Both the position numbers and the translations under genes were made by a program. 64,000 nucleotides of DNA from Globodera rostochiensis (Eukaryota > Nematoda > Chromadorea > Rhabditida > Heteroderidae). The stretch is from the NCBI GenBank assembly GCA_018350325.1, contig JAEVLN010000007.1:463109-527108 (forward strand), in the 5' to 3' direction. A model generated the notes under the pieces. The model saw only the letters and a list, made by a program, of their open reading frames with translations, searched no databases and was not told the DNA's origin. Shown here piece after piece: positions 21,895 through 34,000 of the stretch (its first letter is position 1; each line of letters starts with the position of its first letter).

Positions 21895-22195
21895 TTTTTG
21901 TTACAACTTTTTTCAAACTACTCTAAATGCTTAGCTTTCTTTTGTAATATTACTCAGCTCAACGAGAGCTTTCGATTGATACTAATTTCTTCTGATTCTG
22001 TTGGCTTGCAAAAAAGTTAGAACTTGAAAAGCAGTTCATCTCCTATAAACTCGCCCTTTCCTGTCCTAACTTTGGTTATGCTCAAGCTAGCTAGTTGTAA
22101 TTACTATCAATCGAAAGCTCTCGTTGAGCTGAGTAATATTACAAAAGAAAGCTAATCATTTTGAGTAGTCTGAAAAAAGTTGTAACAAAAAAATG
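21895..22195. mobile_element. Fold-back element
   Basis: TTACAACTTTTTTCAAACTA at 21900 faces TGAAAAAAGTTGTAACAAAA near 22185. Inner arms GAGCTTTCGATTGATA and ATCAATCGAAAGCTC plus TTACTCAGCTCAACGAG and its complement confirm a long hairpin. No coding capacity. Related CGAAAGC text occurs in the fold-backs at 30461 and 55545. Confidence 0.75.
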
Positions 22196-22769
22196 TCGTC
22201 CGTAGCCGAGTTGTCCGTAGCCGACTTGTACGGACACGGATAAAAATAAATTCAAAAATAGGAAAAAAAATAAAAAACGAAAAATACACCCCTACGGATC
22301 GACTTTTTCAAAAAAATGTCCGGAAATTCTACAAAAATTGCGGATTTTTCTTAGTTTTGTATCAATTGCTCAAACAATAAGCCATGTTTTCAAGTGTCTC
22401 CATTATCTCACTTTTTTAGGGAGCCGGTCAGAATTTCGGTTCCCGGATTTTGGACATTTTTTTGGAATCCGGTTACATCCAAAATTTGTTCGACTTTGGA
22501 AAAGTGCGTGAAGCACAATTATAAATAAACTATATTTTCAATATATTATTATGTTTATCGACTAAATTTTTTTTTGTAAATTTTGTGCCAGCAACAATAT
22601 ATATAATTCATTCATTGATTAGTTTACCATATTCACTCGATTAATATAAAGTTAGAATGCTCATTTTTTATTAACAAAAATTTATTAATAAAAATAATTT
22701 TCTTTCCTGCCAAACTAAAAAATTTAAATTTTTTTCTTTAGGTTTAAACTTTAAAGACAATATTCTCTC

Positions 22770-25700
22770 ATGAATCAATTTATGTTATTTCTGTTCACAA
22801 TTTCAATACTCGCTCTCATTGCCGGCACTGATGGCATGCAAATTTTTGTGAAATCGTTGGCCGGCAAAATGATCAGTTTGGAGGTCGACAGCATAGAAAG
22901 TGTAGACAATGTGAAAAAGATGATTCAGCAAACGGAGGGCATTCCGATTGATCAGCAACGGCTGTTTGTACAGCTTGAGGACGGTCGAAGGCTGCGCGAC
23001 TACAACATTCAGAATGGTTCCACCCTTGGCATGGTCACACTTCCACCAAACGACGAAATACAAATATTAGTGAAAACGATTAACAACAGAATGATCAGAA
23101 TGATTGTGAACATTTCGGACACCGTTGTCAATGTTATGAAGCAGATATACGCACTTGAAGGCATTCAACCAGCTCAGCAACGACTACTTTTTCGAGGAGT
23201 TCAGCTGAGTGAACAGTTAACATTAGCCGATTACAACATCCAACAGAATTGGTCCATCCTCTTTCTTGTACTACGACCAGTTTTATCCAGGTAACATGTA
23301 GTGCTGCACGAGAGTCTCGGTCTCGACTCGAGAAAAGTCTCGTGTTTTTTGGGTCTCGGTCTCGAGTCTCGGGGTCAACTCTCGGGGTCAAGTCTCGGTC
23401 TCGAGTCTTGGGGGCAAGTCTCAGTCTCGAGTCTCGGGGTCAAGTCTCGGTCTCGAGTCTCTGGGTCAAGTCTCGGTCTCGAGTCTCGGGGTCAAGTCTC
23501 GGGGTCAAGTCTCGGTCTCGAGTCTCGGGGTCAAGTCTCGGGGTCAAGTCTCGGTCTCGAGTCTCGGGGTCAAGTCTCGGGGTCAAGTCTCGGTCTCGAG
23601 TCTCGGGGTCAAGTCTCGGTCTCGAGTCTCGGAAAATTTTGGTCTCGTGCAGCACTATGGGGGGGGGGGGGGGGGGTTCCCACTTTAATCACCCCATAAT
23701 GAGGAGGCTTTTTTCATTCAGCAATAATTATTAATCGTTAAATTTTAAATGTCGGCGTATTATTTGAATATTAGGATTATGTATTCGAATTTTCTTAGTA
23801 TTCATATTATTTGAAAATATTCAAATAATACGACGAGTTAGTATAATTGAATTAAAAATTCTTTTTAAACTCAGTAAACGAATTTTTACTTTGAAAATAC
23901 CGAGTTTCTTTATCTTTCTAAATTTTTTCTTGAAACAAAACGATTTCAAATTAGTAAAATTCGAATTACTAAAATTAAATTTTGTGAAGGTATTCAAATA
24001 TTACTGACTCCTCATACTAGAATTATAAACTTAACAAATAATACGTCGACATAAATACATATTTAAAATTCTTTCAACTCAAAAAAATAGGGCGCCGAAA
24101 AATTGTGCGACAAAATATCGGAAAATTGGGCGCTGACGGAAAAATTGGCTCCGTAACTACCTAATCAGAATATTGGGCACCAAAAGTTTATTTATTTTCA
24201 TATAATAAATTATTATGTAAATTTATATTTCTTATTCATCTTTTTGACTAACACAACAATAAAAGCTAAAAGTGACAAATCATGCAAGCAAGAACTAAGC
24301 AAAACGAATTTAAAAAAATTTTATCTGGCCAATTACCTCCCCCCCCGCCCTTCCAGTGCCCAATTTCCCGTTCACCATGCCCAATGTGCACATTTTGTAC
24401 AGCCTTTCGAAACATTTTATTATTTAGTCAAGAAATGCAAATATTTGTTCAAAATTCTTTAACCGACAAAATGATTAATCTTGAAGTAAAAAATTCGGAC
24501 ACTGTGCATAATGTTGGCTGGATGATCGAAGCCATCGAGGGAATTCCAATCAGTGAGCAGCGGCTTCTTCTTAAGGGGAAAAAGCTTAGATGGGATATCA
24601 CATTGGCTGATCACAAGATTAAGAAACAATCTGTTGTCGACCTACATCTGCGTAAAATTCAACAAGTTGTTTATGGTTTGTGAATTCGATGTTCAGTTTT
24701 TAAAGATTAGTAGAAATAGAATTGTTTATGTTTTTACGGAAACTTTGCGAGACAAAAATATTTGTTTGTAATGATTTAAAATCTTAAATAGTTCTTTAAA
24801 CTATTTATGTCCTGACCTTCCTTTACTCCGAAATGCATGAAAATGACGTTTTTTAGGACAGTACAGCGACTGTAAAAAGCCCATGTAGGGCGCGGATTTA
24901 TATTGACTAAAAAACGTGAAAGATTGACATAAAATATTGACCAAAAAAACCCCAAAATATTGACCAAAAACTTTTGATCTTTGGTGGTGCATTTTTGGTC
25001 AACGGGTGCTTTTTGGTTTGAAAATTTTTTTGATTTTTTAAGGGTACATTTTTCGTTTTTATTGCATTTTTCTTAAAAAATTCTGCCTTTCTCTCATGAT
25101 TCCTTATTCTGTTAAAAATCCGCGCCCTTTAATTTTTTATGACTCGTTTTAAAATTAATTTATGAAAAAAAAACATATACCGGGTTTATACAATTCTCGT
25201 TTTAAGAAATTTCGGTGAAAACATCAGCGGACATAGAAAAAGTGATTAAATTGCATGCGCAAGGTTGGAGCACCGTTTTGTATATAATGAAGAAAATAGA
25301 AGACAATGAGGGCATTCCGATCATTGAACAAACGCTGATGTTTGAGGGCAAACGGCTTAGAGATGATCTGACGTTGGACTACTACAACATCAAGCCGGAT
25401 TCCTTCCTAGAACTACGGGTTCAACATCCGCCACCGCAGACAACAATCGGTTTTGCAAAAAAAAAAAAAAAAAATAATATTTTATTCAAAAAACAAATTT
25501 ATAAAATTTTAATTAGGGGCAAATTTCAAAATGTAAAATGTAAACTACCTAACCATGATTACAACTAGAGCCCCGGATTTTTAGGGTTTAACCTATTTTT
25601 TTGCGAATAGGGTTTGACGAGAGAAGCCCAGAAATGGCATTCATTTCGAAAAATTTTTGAATTAGAGCGACTTTTTAGTCCCTATTTTGGCACTTTTGCC

Positions 25701-26792
25701 ACAAATTTTCAGCGAAAACTGCAATAGTTCGAACAAATTTATAAAAAATTTTTTTTTCGCATTTTTTAAATTTAAATCTGCGTTTAATTTTTGAATTGTG
25801 CAGAATAGAACATCATATTCGTGCATTGCCTCAAGTCCTGCTGAGAACGAACGGATCGAATGGCGGCAAAATTGACGATTTAAATTTAAAAATGCTAAAA
25901 AAAATTTTTATAAATTTGTTCGAACTCGGCTTCGGGGTCCGGAATTGGTCGAAATTGAGATCAGATTCGGATTCTACGACCCCAAAAACCCCCCAAAACA
26001 GCTTTTTATTAATTAAAAAACATTTTTTTTTGTTGACACATAACTAGGGCCACGATTTATATGGAAATCCATTTTTTTTTTTTGCGCACTCGGAACAGCG
26101 TATAAATGCCATAAATAGTGTTTTTAACTTTGGTTGGAGCTTCTAGAGCCCATTTTATAATCCATATTTTCCATATTTTTCCATATTTCGCGATTTTTAT
26201 CCATATTCCATATTTTTATCCATATTTTGCTATTTTTCAAAAATTCCTTAACAAAAATGCAATAAAAACGAAAAATACACCCCTAAGGATCGACTTTTTC
26301 AAAATTTTCAAAAAATACACCCCTAATGACCGTTTTTCAAAATTAAAAAACTGCACCCCTAAAAATAAACTTTTTTTTTTTGCCCATATTTGGTCCATAT
26401 TTTGCAATTTTTCATCCATATTTTATGGCCATATTTCGAGATTTTTTGTCCATATAAATCGTGGCCCTACACATAACGCATAAGAACCGCATTTTACACC
26501 CGGATAACCAAATTTAAACAAAAAAAAAAATAAATTCTTTATACTTTTAGAAATTATGGTGAAAGTGTTGATTGACAATAAGGGGGACAAAATGCACAAA
26601 TTTAACGTCCAACAATGGACCACCGTTCGCAATTTTATGGACAAAATTCATCACAAAGTGGGCGTTCCAGTCAACGAACAATTGCTGTTGTTCAAAGGAA
26701 TGCGACTGAAAAAGGACCAGAAGCTTTCCGAGTACAACATAAAAAATGAAAGTGTTATTTATCTGTTGAAACATTATGAGAAATCCCCGTAG
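22770..26792 (+). CDS. Poly-ubiquitin-like gene A: signal peptide plus five UBL domains, 417 aa
   Basis: Exons are 22770-23290, 24428-24675, 25207-25449 and 26551-26792; every junction is in phase and the total is exactly 418 codons. Residues 1-22 ([20 protein letters not shown]..) are a signal peptide. UBL1 (23-94) and UBL2 (97-173) share exon 1; UBL3, UBL4 and UBL5 each fill one exon. Ubiquitin landmarks recur: [31 protein letters not shown]1 reads RLFVQLEDG where ubiquitin has RLIFAGKQLEDG, so Lys48 and its loop are gone; UBL2 has LLFRGVQL. None ends in LRGG, so cleavage by deubiquitinases or conjugation is unlikely. The last two introns interrupt the same codon position, G|AA, which suits exon duplication. 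The product should be secreted and could bind ubiquitin receptors or ligases; that is inferred. Confidence 0.85.
23299..23657. mobile_element. hAT-like MITE at the exon 1 donor of UBL gene A
   Basis: The termini are TAGTGCTGCACGAGA and TCTCGTGCAGCACTA. The core is about 300 bp of TCTCGGTCTCGAG and TCGGGGTCAAG direct repeats, which create long meaningless SR-rich frames. The left flank GTAACATG includes the splice donor; the right flank is an 18-base G run (23659-23676), so the target duplication cannot be read. Confidence 0.85.
25600..26044. repeat. Decayed repeats in intron 3 of UBL gene A
   Basis: Contains TTAGAGCGACTTTTTAGTCC (25672), an AT-rich repeat also seen near 10330, 27470, 56230 and 61270, and GATTCGGATTCTACGACCCC (25965), one half of the fold-back family at 35535. 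No coding capacity. Confidence 0.6.
26045..26469. mobile_element. hAT-like MITE, AT-rich core
   Basis: The termini are TAGGGCCACGATTTATATGG and CATATAAATCGTGGCCCTA, with a perfect 8-bp target duplication CACATAAC at 26037-26044 and 26470-26477. The core is made of CCATATTT words. A solitary left end (TAGGGCCACG) lies at about 21793. Confidence 0.95.
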
Positions 26793-27830
26793 TTGACGCG
26801 ACAATGATTTTTTGCTTGAACCATCTGAGAAAATTGATACCTAAACTGTACCTGCATTCAAAACAGTGAGGGTTTTGCCTTTGATTAAAAAATAAAAGTT
26901 TGTAAACTTGTTAATATTTCAAAGTAGAGTATAAAAACTCGGGATTTTATAAGTAGAGCCCGCATTTTTAAAAATAGGGACATATAATAGGGACTAAAAA
27001 CTCCCCAAAATAGGGACAAAAAGCCAAAAAAGTGGCAAAATAGGGACTAAAAAATGTGCTTAAACTGATTTTTGCTTAAAATCCTTCAAAATTCGTCAAT
27101 CTTTATTAATTTTCTTCTTACAATTGTAAATATAATATTATTCACATGTTTTGGAAAATTTTATAAAAAATAACCAAAATAAAAATTTTTTTTCGGAAAA
27201 TATCAATCTTTGGGGGGTGGATTTTTGGTCCAAGAAAAAGTCATTTTTTAGGGTGCATTTTTGGTTTGAAAAAAATTTTGACTTTTAGGAGGATAATTTT
27301 CGTTTTTATTGCATTTCTTAAGAAATTTTTGGAAAAAATGCACAAAAATTGCATTTTTCTTAAGAAATTTTGGGCAAAAGTGCCAAAATAGGGTCTAAAA
27401 ACGCAAAAAAGGGATTTATTCTCAAAAAGGGCGAAATAGGGATTTTGGGACTAAAAAGTCGCTCTAATTCAAAAATTTATCGAAATGAATGCCATTTCTG
27501 CTGGGCTTCTCTCGTCAAACCCTATTCGCAACAACAACAAAAAATGTAAAGCCCTAAAAATCCGGACCCTACTTATAGGTATGTAGAGAGTAAAAAAAAG
27601 CAAAACTTAAACATTTATTATTTAAATGCATTCCATCACAGATCTGTTACTAAAAATGTTTATTTTTGCAAAAATTTCTTCCGACTTGTAATTGTATAAA
27701 AATTTTTTTATTCACAACATTAAACGACTAAAATTCATTGTTGTGGTAACAATTGCAAATATCAAAAGTAAATTTAATAATTTCGTCCTTTTGCTCACAA
27801 ACTCATGAATTTTGTTTGACATTAAATTCA
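26793..27830. other. 3' flank of UBL gene A, decayed transposon
   Basis: 26945-27585 is a likely inverted-repeat element with ends TAGAGCCCGCATTTTTA and TAAAAATCCGGACCCTA and an interior of AATAGGGAC/AAAAGTGCCAAAATAGG words. Its target duplication is not clear. The remainder is AT-rich with no gene recognised. Confidence 0.5.
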
Positions 27831-27832
27831 TC

Positions 27833-28081
27833 ATGACTCCCACCCCAGCAATGTTTCTATTTGCGCTTTTTCTTTGCACACAATCTGATTACGGACTATC
27901 CATCAAGATCTCATATAAATGCTACAATCAGAGTAAAAATCAAATCACCGATTAAATCAAGACCTATCTCAACAATTTGCTTCCGATTGATTGTTTGGTT
28001 AATTTAATTGAAGAATGGAAACATGATCACAATCACAGGATCAAAAATGAAAACACTGCTTCCACCCTTTCCGATCATTGA
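27833..28081 (+). pseudogene. Signal-peptide reading frame with one in-frame TAA
   Basis: ATG at 27833 opens a frame beginning MTPTPAMFLFALFLCTQSDY, which has a plausible signal peptide, and stops at TAA 27953-27955. The same frame then stays open for 41 codons to TGA at 28079-28081, with IKTYLNNLLPIDCLVNLIEE. It could be a small secreted gene broken by one substitution, or the first exon of something spliced. It ends tail to tail with the ArfGAP1 gene, overlapping its stop codon by a few bases. No family was recognised. Confidence 0.3.
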
Positions 28082-31000
28082 TTGAGTATATCCCATGGGT
28101 CATCATCATCAGCTTCTGTCTCGGCTTTGCTCTTCTTTTTGATGTGCGGCTGCTTTTGATGATGCTTTTCCTCCTCCAACGACGACCCAACGTTTGGCGC
28201 CGATGCAGACGAATGGCGCAATTGGTGCTGCTCTTCGTCCGTCTTCAATTGCTTCTGCTTCGGCTGCTGTTTGTTCGCTTCCTTTCCTGCAGATTGACAT
28301 TAGTTTTAACAAAAACGAGTTAATATTATGTAGAGACCGATAGATTTAGGGAGGGACCTAATGACTCAAAAAATCCCTAATTTCAAATATTTGTGGAAAA
28401 GTTCCAAAAAAAGGTTGTCGGGCTCTATGCTTTTGAATTTACTATTTTTTTGGCCAAAATTGTGGAAGAAAATGGACTTTTGTTACTTAAAAATCGTTAA
28501 TTTCCAATTCAAAAACCGCTTTAAATTCTCAAATTTTATTTTTTTCAGACAATTAAAAGAATTAAAATATTTTTACAAATTTTGGCGAAGAGGGTTCCCC
28601 CTATGGTTTTTGGCCAAGTTTGAGGAGTGGTTATTCTTTTTGAATAAAAACGGAATTTTTTATTTTACTAGTAAAATTCAAAATTTTCTGTTTAAAATCA
28701 TTCAAAAAATACTAACTCCACGTTTTATTTGAATATTTTAAATTTTGCAAGCCAAATTCGATTAATCCTAATATTCAAATAATGCCGACATATATACTAC
28801 ATATATGAATTCTGGGCATTTTGTGCCAAAACATTATTGTGGTCCACCTTTTCCGATGCCAATCTCCTCCGTTGTTGCCCCCCTTTGTGCCCGTAGACTG
28901 TCGTTGTTCGTCCACGCGCTTTCGTAGTCAAATTTATTGGACCTATCAAATCCAATTGCTTCATCGCTTGACGCCGCCGCCGCCGGCGGTGTGCCCAAAT
29001 CTTCGTAGAGACTTAAAATAACTAAGATTAGAAAAATAGATACCAACTCAAATTCGTCTTTAAAATCATAATGCATTTTGGTCAATAAATTAGTTTGTTG
29101 AGTGTCCGAGTATAATGTGATAATAATGCACCCTGAGAACCGATCAAGAAACTCGAAAAAGCACTAAGATCTCGTAAACTTCACGATCGAGAATCTCGAT
29201 CGTCCTTCTCTATTGCTCACTCACCCCACCCCTCCTCCCCCAAAAATCAAAGAAATGATGGATGAGATCAATATCAAGCATTTTCAAAAAAAAAGGAGGA
29301 TAAAAAAATTGACAAATAAGTCTCAAGCGCCTGTTCAGGCTAATGATAAAATTTTCAACTTGCTTTTTCTGTCCCGAAATTTTTGTTTACAAAAAGAGTG
29401 GGTATCGTTTTGGTCCCGCCGTTTTGGTCCCGTTTTGGTCCCACCGTTTTGGTCCCGATCAGTTTGGTCCCGGCCGTTTTGGTCCCGGGTACGTTTTGGT
29501 CCCAAACATTTTTTCCATAAAAAATGATGTCAAACAAATCTGAAACCGTCACAAATAGGCAACCATTTATTTAAACACTCGAAAAACAATCCCGTAAGTC
29601 AGTTGTTGATTCGAATAACAAAAATAATATTTACAAAATGAGAAAATCATAACCGGAAAAAATAGGTTTTCTGGGATAATGAGAAAATTTTCCGAAAGTA
29701 AAGATGAAAACAAAAAAAAATTATGCTTCGGCTTCGGGATCCATAACATAACAACGAGAAATTCCCCGGAGCATTTCAACAATGTTCAGTGTTTTCCATA
29801 GTAAATTCTAAAACAAAAGATCTTTATTCAACATTTCAAAAAATAAGGAAAGATAAAACGTTCAACAGGTGAATTGATATGCTTATTTATTTGAAACATA
29901 ATGCCAGGAAGTAGGCGTGAATTCAAATTCATCTTGATAATAAAAATACTATTTGTGACGGTTTCAGATTTGTTTGTCATCATTTTTTATGGATAAAATG
30001 TGGGACCAAAACAAACCCGGGACCAAAACGGTGGGACCAAAACGTACCCGGGACCAAAACGGCCGGGACCAAACTGATCGGGACCAAAACGACGGGACCA
30101 AAACGTCGGGACCAAAACGACGGGACCAAAACGTCGGGACCAAAACGGCGGGACCAAAACGTACCTTTCCCTACAAAAAACCTATAAAAAAAAAATAGTG
30201 AGCAGAGAATTTGGTTGGGGGTTTCACCTTTTGTTTTTGCCTCCCCCAAAGGCTTGCAGGGACGGCGATTTGACAAATTGACTGATACCCCCAAGCGATT
30301 TTTGACCCATTTCTGACGCCGAATTGAGCAGTGAGCCAAAGCCGCTCAACAATTTGCCGTCATTTAACTGCAAATTTATAAAAAAAAATATTTAAAAAAA
30401 ACATGCTGAAAAATTTGAGTGGTTAAATAAATATTGGCATGGATTTGGCGAAACGGGCTAAATCCGTCTGGCCAACAACCGTCTGAGGACTGTTTAACAG
30501 CTCACAACTTTTTTCTATATTGACCAATCTTCATGATCTTTATATCATTCGAAAGCTATAAATGAGTAGAAGATATATTATTTCAACATCGAGCCGGTTG
30601 AAGCATTATTAAAAAGTTATAAATGAAAAAGTGTAAATTTGTTCAATTTTAACCAAATGCTTTTTCGAATGTTTACACATTGCTTCTTCTTATTATACTC
30701 CCTTTCGAATGATATAAAGATTAGCTGAATGGTCAGTCTTGAAAACAGTTATGAGCTGCTAAACGTTCCTCAGACGGGGCGTTGGCCAGACGGAGTTGAC
30801 CCCCTACCCTGAATTTGGCGGCCCCCCAGAACGTGCCTTCGTACTGACGGATCCGCTGAGTTCGGCCGCCCGCGTGCCCGTCTGCGAGGTCAACTCTTTT
30901 GCGTAGCCGGCCGCCGATGTTGCGCCTTTGCTCAGCATTGACCAGCCCTGGAAGGTTGAGACGGCACACGTCACAAATTTATATTTTATTAAATTAATTT

Positions 31001-34000
31001 CATGGCGTATCAATTTTTATTTTTGTAAACACTAAAATTTTCAAATTTCTTGATGGGTGCGCGGCGACCTTGTTGCGCTTTTCCTGCATCAAAAATAAGA
31101 GCTACACCGGAATGCACTCCTAATGATGGAACCATTATGGGAATTTGTTGAGGAAATTAAAAAATGTTTCAAAACATTTTGCCAAAAAATAATTCAATTA
31201 ATTTATAAATTCAAGTTGCACGAAATTATGAATTTTTGGATCAATTTTTTTAATCCGACGATGTCCCATAAGAGAGACAACGTCGGGAAAATGTTGATTT
31301 AAACGACTCCTCTCATGGGGGTGCGGGCAAGACCCAAGTACCCGCCCTGCCCCTCATTAGGGTCCCGTTTGTTGACGAAAAATCATGATTTTTTTGAAAC
31401 TCTGTAATGTGAACGGGGGTCAGGAGCTAGAGTAAAAAATCGGACAACAGGCCAAAAACAAAACATGACAACCCTCCCCCCCCCCCCCCCCTGCGCCCAC
31501 CATTGACAAAGAATTGAGCGCGCCGGAGAGCAGTTCATCACCGGACACTGCTCCAACTCCTTGATGTTGCTGCTGCTGTTGTTGAAAGGCCGGGTTGCCG
31601 AAACCGGTGTAGCGTGTGGTTGTGCCAGTTCCGCTAAGTTTAAAAGTATGTTATTTTGATTTAAATTTAATTAAGATGTAATAAAAAATGAATTTTTGGA
31701 TGTTGAAAGGCCGGGTTGCCAAAACCGGTATGGCGTGTGGTTGTGCCAGTTCCGCTAAGTTTAAAATATGTTTCTTTAAATTCAATTAAAATCTATATGC
31801 ACAATGTTTTTCAATATTCTCTAAATAAAATTACTAGTATAGGTAATTAAAAACAAAAAATAAAAATAACATTTGAAATAATTGTAATAAATAAAATTCA
31901 TTTTATAAGATGTAATAAAAAATGACTTTTTGGATGCATAATTAATTAGTTGGCGGTTTCAACCCAAACCAAAAAGGCAAGAATTTTTGGTTCCGGTTAA
32001 CCGAGGTGGTCGATTTTGGTTTGATTATGTATTTTTTGAAGCAAAAAAGTTGCTAATTCAGCAAACAATTATCCATTTAATGTAAATCTTAACCGCCAAC
32101 CCCCATGCATAATTTGAAATTGGCTTAAATTAATTACGGTAAAAGTGCCAATTTTCGGCCAATACTAGAAAAATGTTTTTAAAACAATTTATATGTTTAA
32201 ATGTCCAATTAAATTAATAAAAAATATTAAGTAAAATTTTGCACCTTTGCCCTCCGCCCGATTGGAAGCCGTCGAGCAGTTCATCCATCCCACCTCCTCC
32301 TGCACGGCCGCCCATGCTTCCCGCACTGGCATTCTTTTTCATCCCGCCGATGCCGGTGGTTGTGCTGCTGGACATGGCAAAACAAAAAAGTTTGACAATT
32401 TAATCGACTTTTTTCAAATCAGAAACTTTGAAAAAAACTAGCAAGATTTCTTGAAAAGAGCGCAAATTTATATGAGACTAAAAAAACATTAAATTTAGAC
32501 TAAAAAAGGTTCAAAACTGAACCAAACACCAAAAATTAACAAAAATATAAATTAAATAAGGTGTTAAAACTAGAGACCGGACTTGAGCTTCGAGCGAGAC
32601 GAGATTCTCGAAAAATCTCGGATCTCGAAAATTCAGTTTTATTCGAGACGAGATTTCTCGAGAATCTCGTCGAGATTTTTTGAGATCTCGTCTCGACCGG
32701 TCTCTGTTAAAACTGACGATCATCTAGTCAATTCATGCGTAAACCTTTCAAAATTGTCCATTTTCTTATTAATTTCCCTTTCACAGAATGAATTGTTATA
32801 TTTTACATATGTTTTTAAGAAAAACACCTAAATATTCAGGAATGCATTTTTTCGTTTTTATTGAAAAACGTCTAAATATGGCTTTAAAAAATATGAAAAC
32901 GACAAAATATGGATTTATTCTAAAAACTCCAAAATTGAATTAAAAAAATCGCTAAATCTAAAAAGTTTGACAATTGAATCGACACACATTTATACTATAT
33001 TGACCTAAAAACGTTAAATATGAAAAAAATACTTCAAAACACCGCGGCAAAACCCCCAAAAATGGTCTAAAAATACAAAATGCGCTGAAAACTCTGACCC
33101 CTGCAGCGTGCTGCCGCTGCTACTGCTCAGCATCGGCGGCTGAAAGTTGCGCGCCGGCGATGTCTCGTAGGACCAAACGCGTCCGTCAGCCTCCGTGGCC
33201 ACCTGTAAATATTTTTGTATGAATATTTACAATAATATCGTTAAAATCTTCAAAATTTTGCTCTCACGGGATCACACCCAACTCGTCGCTACTTTTTCCA
33301 AGCTTATTGCATTACAACTTTTTTCAAAGTCAAATTAAATCAAAAATTTTTTTGCTAATCAGTCGAAAAGCTTACAACTTAGTAGAAGCTATCAACAAGC
33401 AAAAGCTAAGCGATTGGACAAAATCTCAAAAAAGTTATGCCTAGTAATGGTTAAAATTTGATTTCAAAACAAGCAAAAAAAAATTAGAAAATTTTGAGAT
33501 TCCGAAATTCCGGACTTTTTTGGCGTCCTGTTACATCCCTGGTATGTATCTTATAACTTGTAAGAGCAATTCGCATTTTTTTTGATTCCAATTTTGTGTC
33601 AGTTTTTTTTTTGCTGTTGTTGAGATTTTTAATGTCATTTCCCAACTTTATCCCGGAGCAGTGCCGCGGCACGCGAGTTGTACTTCTCCTGGATGGTCCA
33701 ATGGGGGCGAAAGTCGGGCTGCGACTCCAAAAACTCGCGCGCACGCGCGTTGCCGCCCGCACGCATGCGCGCCAACTCCGCCTCCTTCCATTTGTCCATG
33801 GTCAACGAGCGGACGAAACTTAAGGAAAGTTTTTTTTTTTTTGCAAATTTCCCAATCTTTTTTTTAACCCAAAAACGACCGTTTATGAGGGGGAAAAATG
33901 TATAAATTTTGTAGAGAACGATAGGCGAAAAAAATAGTTATTGAGAGGTTCTAGCCCGGTTTATGTGTCCCATAAGGGTGGAGCCAGGGAAGGGGGGGGG

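Noticed and set aside
23249..23734. Ser/Arg-rich frames of 132 and 161 codons
   Set aside because: They translate the TCTCGAGTCTCGG core of the hAT-like element; open in several frames on both strands.
29213..30339. Frames with [17 protein letters not shown] repeats
   Set aside because: They read the GGTCCCGTTTT repeats of an inverted-repeat element; the true coding part here is ArfGAP1 exon 8 at 30228-30367 in another frame.
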